From Actinomycetota bacterium (GTDB taxonomy: Bacteria; Actinomycetota; Thermoleophilia; Gaiellales; Gaiellaceae): DNA of 7,041 nucleotides. The first letter of the stretch is position 1, and the number at the start of each line of letters is the position of its first letter. This document shows, one piece after another, positions 5,843 to 7,041 of the stretch. Made by a program: the position numbers and the translations under genes. The notes beneath the pieces are model-generated. The model did no database searches and had not been told where the DNA came from. It was given only the letters and a program-made list of their open reading frames with translations. Where the stretch lies: NCBI GenBank assembly GCA_005885085.1, contig VAXY01000254.1:1-7041 (forward strand), given 5' to 3'.

Positions 5843-7041
5843 CTACGCCGGCTGTTCTTCGACGAGCGGGACGGTGCGCGACCGGAGCCAGACGTACGCC
5901 GAGACCGAGAGGCCGGCGATGCCTGCGACGGCGAAGGCAAGCTCCGTCCCGCCCGCGGCGGTGAGCCAGCCCGAAAGGATGCCTCCGGCCGTGCCGGTGC
6001 CGGCAAACGCGAAGAAATAGAGGCCGATCAGCCGCCCGCGCAGGTGGTCGGGCGCGGCGAGTTGGATCAGCGAGTTCGAGTTCGACGACCAGGTCGTGAA
6101 GCAGATGCCGCCGATGAAGAGCAGCAAGGCAATCACCACGGTCGAGCGCAGCGGCGCGATCAGCAGCTCGCAGAGCGCGAAGCCGGCGGTGCCGAGTGCG
6201 GTCGTGCCCATCGTCGCGCGGCTGACGTGCGCCGAGACGAGCGCACCGATCAGTGCCCCGACCCCGAACACCCCCGAGAGGGCACCAAACACTTGCGGCC
6301 CGGAGTGGAGCGTCTGCTTCGCGAGCACCGGGAGCAGCACGTTGAAGTTGAGGCAGAACGTGCTCATGACGGCGACGAGCGTGAGCATCAGCCAGATCTG
6401 CTCGTCACGGCGCGCGAACGAGATCCCTTCCTTGAGGCCGGTGAGGAGCGTGCGCGGACGCTCCCGGCGTTCGACCGCGTGGAACTCCTGAGGCCGCATC
6501 AGGAGCAGGCCGATCAGGACGGCGATGTAGCTCGCGGCATTGACTGCGAAGCAGACCCCTGCGCCCGCAGCGGCGATCAGCACGCCGCCCAGTGCCGGAC
6601 CGAAGATGCGCGCGCCGTTGAAGACGCCCGAGTTGAGGCTGATCGCGTTCGGCAGCTCGAGCGGCCCGACCATCCGGAAGGTGAGCGACTGGCGTGAGGG
6701 AGCGTCCAGGACCTGCACGAGCCCCATCAGCGCGGCGATCACGTAGACGTGCCACGCCTGCGCGACGCCGGTGAGCGCGACGACGGCGATCGTGGACGCC
6801 AGGAACATCTGCGTGAACTGGGTTCCGATCACCGTGCGCCAGGAATCGAGCCGGTCGACGACGACGCCGGCAACCATGCTGAAGAGGGTGAACGGCATGA
6901 ACTGGCAGAGCGCGAGGATCCCGACCGCGACCGGCGAGTGGGTCAGCGAGAGGACGAGCCACGCCTGCGCAACGCGCTGCATCCAGGTGCCGATGTTCGA
7001 GATCACCTGGCCGGTGAAGAACAGGCGGTAGTTGCGGTGCT
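5843..7041 (-). CDS. MFS_3 (EntS-like) major facilitator transporter, N-terminus beyond right edge
   Basis: About 398 residues are visible, starting mid-protein with HRNYRLFFTGQVISNIGTWM, the characteristic N-terminal stretch of MFS_3 transporters. Only about 10-25 residues and the start codon should lie beyond 7041. The GTG at 7006-7004 inside this stretch is a valine codon and not the start. Loop 2-3 carries GVVVDRLDSWR, a variant of motif A (G-x-x-x-D-R). Later landmarks are NAISLNSGVFNGARIFGPAL in TM5, the central loop ERRERPRTLLTGLKEGISFA, and PDHLRGRLIGLYFFAFAGTG in the C-terminal half. Twelve membrane segments are expected. The family includes siderophore and drug exporters, and the substrate here is unknown. 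The stop lies 74 nt before the cupin start on the same strand, so read-through into that operon is possible. Confidence 0.9.
   Translation of the reverse strand, partial: HRNYRLFFTGQVISNIGTWMQRVAQAWLVLSLTHSPVAVGILALCQFMPFTLFSMVAGVVVDRLDSWRTVIGTQFTQMFLASTIAVVALTGVAQAWHVYVIAALMGLVQVLDAPSRQSLTFRMVGPLELPNAISLNSGVFNGARIFGPALGGVLIAAAGAGVCFAVNAASYIAVLIGLLLMRPQEFHAVERRERPRTLLTGLKEGISFARRDEQIWLMLTLVAVMSTFCLNFNVLLPVLAKQTLHSGPQVFGALSGVFGVGALIGALVSAHVSRATMGTTALGTAGFALCELLIAPLRSTVVIALLLFIGGICFTTWSSNSNSLIQLAAPDHLRGRLIGLYFFAFAGTGTAGGILSGWLTAAGGTELAFAVAGIAGLSVSAYVWLRSRTVPLVEEQPA

Noticed and set aside
4527..6020. A 497-residue open frame on the plus strand
   Set aside because: It lies antisense to the exporter, cupin and second facilitator, all of which have clear family motifs. 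Its translation is rich in Arg, Asp, His, Glu and Val with no domain, which is typical of a high-GC shadow frame.
7004..7006. GTG as the start of the right-edge transporter
   Set aside because: The frame continues upstream with HRNYRLFFTGQ, a conserved part of the family, so the real start lies outside the window.
1..7041. CRISPR array, tRNA, rRNA, insertion sequence or phage attachment site
   Set aside because: I found no regularly spaced long repeats, no cloverleaf-like tRNA sequence, no transposase-like reading frame and no terminal repeat pairs on either strand.

Overview
The window is high-GC DNA with dense short intergenic gaps. GTG starts are frequent and coding strongly favours G/C in third positions. 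The protein families (LtrA, SIMPL, a DHA2 exporter of the actinobacterial type, and a small Ser/Thr-rich secreted peptide) suggest an actinobacterium, possibly a soil Thermoleophilia/Solirubrobacterales lineage. That placement is inference from protein style, since no marker gene is present.

Left part (1-1289, minus strand). An LtrA-family membrane protein runs off the left edge. Between it and the next gene is the last ~22 codons of a VOC/glyoxalase-fold protein, with no body to the gene. Then comes a complete membrane-anchored SIMPL (DUF541) protein. A 46-bp divergent intergenic region follows. It holds the only AT-rich patch nearby, with a plausible sigma-70-like promoter and two CTTAAC repeats.

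Middle (1336-2902, plus strand). This is a secreted protein with an Ig-like N-terminal domain and a clan GH-A type glycoside hydrolase barrel. Its reading frame is broken twice, near 1881-1887 and 2358-2366, so it is a pseudogene or a gene damaged in assembly. Both putative catalytic glutamates are preserved in the composite translation. It converges on a small secreted Ser/Thr-rich protein (2969-3163, minus), and a strong hairpin lies between them.

Regulatory block (3164-3252). Upstream of the small secreted protein are a near-perfect Shine-Dalgarno, two abutting 10-bp palindromes, and four copies of a GTCTYRG-like heptamer at an exact 11-bp period. That period is the geometry used by OmpR/PhoB-type response regulators. 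The two distal copies overlap the 3' end of the neighbouring acetyltransferase gene.

Right part (3235-5768, minus strand). Cupin, DHA2 major facilitator and GNAT acetyltransferase form a tight operon, with a 12-nt gap and a 4-bp GTGA overlap. It is headed by a 7-bp inverted repeat overlapping a possible -10 box. The set resembles a small-molecule tolerance or export cassette. The facilitator appears to lack about 20 residues covering motif C in TM5. Upstream, a second facilitator of the EntS-like MFS_3 type runs off the right edge.

A theme across the window is loss of short internal segments: the VOC gene, two places in the hydrolase, and TM5 of the exporter. Either this locus has been eroding by small deletions, or the assembly has dropped short pieces. 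I see no CRISPR array, tRNA, rRNA, insertion sequence or attachment site, and no intergenic stretch longer than about 100 bases.
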